A stretch of 7,233 nucleotides of DNA from Solirubrobacteraceae bacterium. GTDB taxonomy: Bacteria > Actinomycetota > Thermoleophilia > Solirubrobacterales > Solirubrobacteraceae. The notes beneath the pieces are model-generated. The model did not search any database. It worked only from the letters and a program-made list of their open reading frames with translations, and had not been told where the DNA came from. Shown here piece by piece: positions 4,942 to 7,233 of this stretch (its first letter is position 1; the number at the start of each line of letters is the position of its first letter). The DNA lies in the NCBI GenBank assembly GCA_030043235.1, contig JASHYF010000250.1, positions 1 through 7,233 on the forward strand, in the 5' to 3' direction. The position numbers were made by a program, and so were the translations under genes.

Positions 4942-5026
4942 CGTTAAGCGGGGTTGATCAGGCGCAGGACGGCTCCTCCGAACACCTTGCGGAGCATTCC
5001 GTGTGACGGATGCTCGGCTTCATGGT

Positions 5027-5049
5027 CCAGCGCCCTACGCTGGTAGCTT
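5027..5049 (+). promoter_or_regulatory. Leaderless promoter with adjacent palindrome (DUF6933 gene)
   Basis: TAGCTT (5044-5049) matches TANNNT and lies exactly 6 nt before the ATG at 5056, so transcription should begin at or beside the start codon. Directly upstream, CCAGCG (5027-5032) and CGCTGG (5038-5043) form a perfect palindrome with a 5-nt centre, a candidate operator. There is no Shine-Dalgarno and no clear -35 box. Confidence 0.55.
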
Positions 5050-5055
5050 CGCCAG

Positions 5056-5547
5056 ATGGTCGTGCGCTGCACGAAGAAGATGCTCGATCTGCTCGGTGCA
5101 CGCTCGGGGACACTCGTCGAGCTTGCGCCTACCGACGATGACTGGTACCTGAACGTGCTCTGGATCGAGCGGCGCAAGTGCCTGCTGCTCGTGCACAGCG
5201 GCACGCTGTTCTCGGTCTTCCGCGCGGACGTCCGCAGCGCGGATCTGCGGCTGCCCGGCGAGTACGTCGTTGACGCGATCCAATCCGAGCTGCGCGAGGA
5301 GGAGCTTCCGCTCGACACGTTCTCCGCACTGGCCCCTGATGGTGTGCTGTTCGCCACGACCGCAAGCCGCCGGACGCTGGGGTTCATGACCGAGATGGCC
5401 GCCGAACTCGGCTACGCGATCGCTCAAGCCGGCGGCCTGTCGGGGTGCGACATCGCTGTCCTCAACCACGGGCTACGTCGAACGCTGCACAACTACGACG
5501 GCTACACGACACCGATCGAGCTCGTCCAAGCCACACGCCCGGCCTGA
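5056..5547 (+). CDS. DUF6933-family protein of unknown function
   Basis: This is a 163-residue cytoplasmic protein. It matches my memory of the DUF6933 family along its length: RCTKKMLDLL near the N-terminus (4-13), the block DWYLNVLWIERRKCLLLVHSG (29-49) followed by TLFSVFRADVR-x-ADLR, the block ASRRTLGFMTEMA (103-115), and a C-terminal end with LN-x-GLRRTLHNYDGY (136-150) and PIELV. Length is typical of the family. No enzymatic motif is known to me. The ATG at 5056 is supported by a TAGCTT box 6 nt upstream, implying a leaderless mRNA. It lies right of the tRNA fragment and terminator, so it probably belongs to the chromosome rather than the island. Confidence 0.85.
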   Translation: MVVRCTKKMLDLLGARSGTLVELAPTDDDWYLNVLWIERRKCLLLVHSGTLFSVFRADVRSADLRLPGEYVVDAIQSELREEELPLDTFSALAPDGVLFATTASRRTLGFMTEMAAELGYAIAQAGGLSGCDIAVLNHGLRRTLHNYDGYTTPIELVQATRPA

Positions 5548-5726
5548 AAACGTGTCGCACGCAGCTGACGCACCACCGATCACCGCACCAGCCTTCACAC
5601 AGCCCCTTCCGCCGCGACGAACAGAAGTCCCCGCGCCACGAACCCGACTATCCCTATTCGTCCAACGTGAGCGTCTGCCGCTCGGTCGCCAAGACGCATG
5701 CATTGCCGGGGACGCGGCAGTGACCG

Positions 5727-5755
5727 GCTTGGCTCGTGCCGGCTAAGAGCCAAGC
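5727..5755. terminator. 9-bp perfect inverted repeat, possible terminator
   Basis: GCTTGGCTC (5727-5735) pairs exactly with GAGCCAAGC (5747-5755) around an 11-nt loop. It lies 180 nt after the DUF6933 stop. No T-run follows, so it could equally be a protein-binding site. Confidence 0.4.
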
Positions 5756-5872
5756 GCGGCCAGTCTGGCGCGGCCCTCCGAGAAGGGAGAACCATCGGGA
5801 GATGGCGGCCAGCAGCGATTTCGCCGCGCTTGGCGTGCCGCGGGTTGCCTGCTCTAGGTCCGCAGGCTCTGA

Positions 5873-5878
5873 TAGCTT
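5873..5878 (+). promoter_or_regulatory. Leaderless -10 box of the GH16-like gene
   Basis: TAGCTT lies 7 nt before the ATG at 5886. The same hexamer serves the DUF6933 gene with 6-nt spacing, which supports both start choices. No clear -35 box is seen at normal spacing. Confidence 0.55.
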
Positions 5879-5885
5879 GATACCC

Positions 5886-6794
5886 ATGCGGCGTGGACCG
5901 CTGAGAGCCGGTCGTCGGTCCGTGGTGCGTGGACAGGGGACGCGGCGTTTGATGCGAGCGCTCCTCGCCGCCTGCGTCCTGAGCCTCGCAATCGGGGCGT
6001 CGTCCGCAGCCAGCGAAACCAGTTCGCAGCTGACCTGGATGGGACGTCAATGGACGATCACGAACGGTGGCATAGCGGGCGTCGCGCCAGGACGACTTTC
6101 CAATGTCTACGTGGACTCGAACGGCTATCTCCATCTGTTGATCACCAGGAAGGGCAAGGGCAAGAAAGACACGGGCGCGGAACTCCTCTCCAACGAAAAC
6201 CTGGGCTTCGGCACCTATCAGTGGGAGATCCAGGGTCACGTGGACCAGATGGACCCGCATACGGTGCTTGGCCTGTTTCCCTACGGGCCTGATCGCGGGA
6301 TTGGCAAAGAAGGCGTGAACGAGATCGATATTGAGTTCTCGCAGTGGGGTGGCAACCTTTGCGGCGGCGCTTGCAACGCGGACTTTACGGTCTATCCGGC
6401 CCTCGGGCACAAACGCTTGGGGCTCACCGAAGACGACTTCGACGTGAACCTGGAAGGTGGGGAACTCGTCACAGCCCGCCTGACTTGGAGCTCAACCAGC
6501 ATCACTGAGACGGACATGGCTGGTCTGCAGCCGCTCGGAACAACGCAGGATGTGCTCCACACATGGACGTTCGCCCCTTCGGAATATCTAGAGCGCATCC
6601 CCCAAGAGCCGCTTCCGCTCGCGATGAACCTTTGGTGCTTCGAAAAGCCAGCTGCAACTAACCAGGCGGTGATCATCCGGAGTTTTGAATATGTCCCTGC
6701 CTCAGCCAGCGCCCGTCGGGAACTTGCGACGGAGGGCGCGACTCGGCGCACGCGGGCGCGCCGGCCTGGACCCAGGCGCACGGGCGGCGGCTGA
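5886..6794 (+). CDS. Secreted GH16-type beta-glucanase / concanavalin A-like protein
   Basis: This is a 302-residue precursor. A basic N-region with TRRLMR leads into LLAACVLSLAIGASSAAS (about 26-43), a signal peptide with cleavage likely near ASSA-A/S; the RR is only a partial Tat match. The mature part has TWMGRQWTITNGG, YVDSNGYLHLLITRK, FGTYQWEI, then VLGLFPYG and N145-EIDIEFSQWG. E146-x-D148-x-E150 fits the GH16 catalytic motif of lichenase type (nucleophile, assisting Asp, acid/base). Cys159 and Cys163 may form a disulfide. The substrate would be an extracellular beta-glucan, or it may be a non-catalytic relative. The last about 25 residues are Arg/Gly-rich and outside the fold. ATG 5886 is chosen from the TAGCTT box; ATG 5952 gives a shorter, classical signal peptide behind AGGGGA and is a fair alternative. 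Confidence 0.82.
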   Translation: MRRGPLRAGRRSVVRGQGTRRLMRALLAACVLSLAIGASSAASETSSQLTWMGRQWTITNGGIAGVAPGRLSNVYVDSNGYLHLLITRKGKGKKDTGAELLSNENLGFGTYQWEIQGHVDQMDPHTVLGLFPYGPDRGIGKEGVNEIDIEFSQWGGNLCGGACNADFTVYPALGHKRLGLTEDDFDVNLEGGELVTARLTWSSTSITETDMAGLQPLGTTQDVLHTWTFAPSEYLERIPQEPLPLAMNLWCFEKPAATNQAVIIRSFEYVPASASARRELATEGATRRTRARRPGPRRTGGG

Positions 6795-7233
6795 TCGCAC
6801 GAGCAACGGGGCTGCTCAACCCGAGCGTAGCCCGGGCAGGTGGGTCACTGTTCGTGGCGGAGTCGGAAATCACGGGCAGCATCAGCAGCGATGAAGCGCG
6901 ATCGGTCCAGATCGCCTGGCCCACGCGGTAACGCCACCGGACTCTTCGCGCCGCTGTGCAGCGTCGTCTACTCGCGCCTATCAGCTTATGGCTGCACCTG
7001 CCGATCGCGCGGCGGCGATGATCGAGCGGGCGCTCACGAAGCGTGGGCCGCTAGATCGTTACGTCGTCGGCGTCGGGTGCATGCGCGCGTGCCTTCCTAC
7101 CGAGGTAACCCCACGGCCGTCCTTGACGTGGCGCTGCGGGCAGGGGTCGGCGGCCCCTAGCCTCGACAATCGATTGCTTTGCGCGAAGAGCAGGCGCCCG
7201 CCGCCCAGCAACCCAGACGATCGAGTTGGACGA
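6795..7233. other. Window end: no convincing gene, possible coding relics
   Basis: No ORF here has a recognisable product. One frame is open from a stop at 6686 to TAA at 6929-6931 without ATG or GTG start; its end, from GLLNPSVARAGG to the stop, has fair third-position GC and could be a gene remnant. No tRNA, clear terminator or repeat is seen. Confidence 0.45.
6988..7233 (+). CDS. Possible partial ORF running off the right edge
   Basis: ATG at 6988 opens a frame without stop for 82 codons to the last base of the window. The first part, AADRAAAMIERALTKRG-like in character, has typical GC-rich codons; after about codon 40 the translation becomes rich in Pro, Arg, Ser and Cys and looks less like protein. 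No Shine-Dalgarno or TANNNT box at leaderless spacing is seen. It may be chance or a frameshifted remnant. Confidence 0.2.
   Translation, partial: MAAPADRAAAMIERALTKRGPLDRYVVGVGCMRACLPTEVTPRPSLTWRCGQGSAAPSLDNRLLCAKSRRPPPSNPDDRVGR

Larger units (their letters stand above)
5548..5885. other. Intergenic region between the DUF6933 and GH16-like genes
   Basis: No gene is convincing here. A Pro/Arg-rich frame begins with GTG at 5552, four bases after the previous stop, but has no recognisable features. The frame of the downstream GH16-like gene is open from about 5736 and has an ATG at 5802 behind AAGGGAG, yet the residues this adds do not look like a signal peptide. The main structures are a hairpin at 5727-5755 and a promoter box at 5873-5878. 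Confidence 0.5.

Noticed and set aside
4944..5000. Short minus-strand coding-like tail (MLRKVFGGAVLRLINPA)
   Set aside because: Codon use is plausible and it could be the remnant of an old gene, but it is only 17 codons, has no ribosome binding site and lies in the DUF6933 upstream region.
5552..5746. Small ORF with GTG start directly after the DUF6933 gene
   Set aside because: It is Pro/Arg-rich without a recognisable motif, has no Shine-Dalgarno, and overlaps the hairpin at 5727-5755.
5595..6410. Minus-strand ORF of 271 codons opposite the GH16-like gene
   Set aside because: It has no recognisable domain and lies antisense to a protein with a signal peptide and an EIDIE motif.

Overview
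The window is GC-rich DNA with strong third-position GC bias. Several genes show little or no 5' leader, with a TANNNT -10 box placed 6-9 nt before the start codon. This fits a high-GC actinobacterium. My impression is a Thermoleophilia/Solirubrobacterales-like genome, but the sequence alone does not prove it.

The main structural observation is a probable tRNA-targeted genomic island. The first 11 bases (CTCGGGCGCAT) recur at 4901-4911. At that second site they form the acceptor end of a tRNA 3' fragment (T-arm plus acceptor strand, 4886-4910), followed at once by a perfect 12-bp hairpin that looks like the native tRNA terminator. The simplest reading is that the intact tRNA lies just left of the window, about 4.9 kb was inserted at its 3' end, and the fragment plus terminator mark the right junction. 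No integrase is visible inside the interval.

Island content, left to right. First comes an overlapping two-gene MNT/HEPN toxin-antitoxin-type operon (72-1123). Its nucleotidyltransferase carries an N-terminal winged helix and is preceded by a phased TAGGCC repeat array and a perfect TATAAT box. Next is a 786-residue 2OG-Fe(II) oxygenase with an acidic linker and a Cys-rich C-terminal region (1220-3580). Convergent to it is a two-gene minus-strand pair of 67 and 165 codons (4364 to 3680), overlapping by 17 nt and resembling a toxin-antitoxin module of a type I cannot name firmly. A roughly 90-100-bp direct repeat, rich in phased GTCCG/CGGAC motifs, sits just upstream of the oxygenase (1135-1222) and again near the right junction (4744-4845). 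The cargo of two TA-like modules around a large oxygenase resembles a small defence or accessory island. The link between these genes is inferred from proximity only.

Right of the island is apparent chromosomal backbone: a DUF6933-family gene (5056-5547) and a secreted GH16-type glucanase/lectin-like protein (5886-6794), each with a TAGCTT box 6-7 nt before its ATG. The last about 440 bases hold only weak coding traces, including an ORF open to the window edge.
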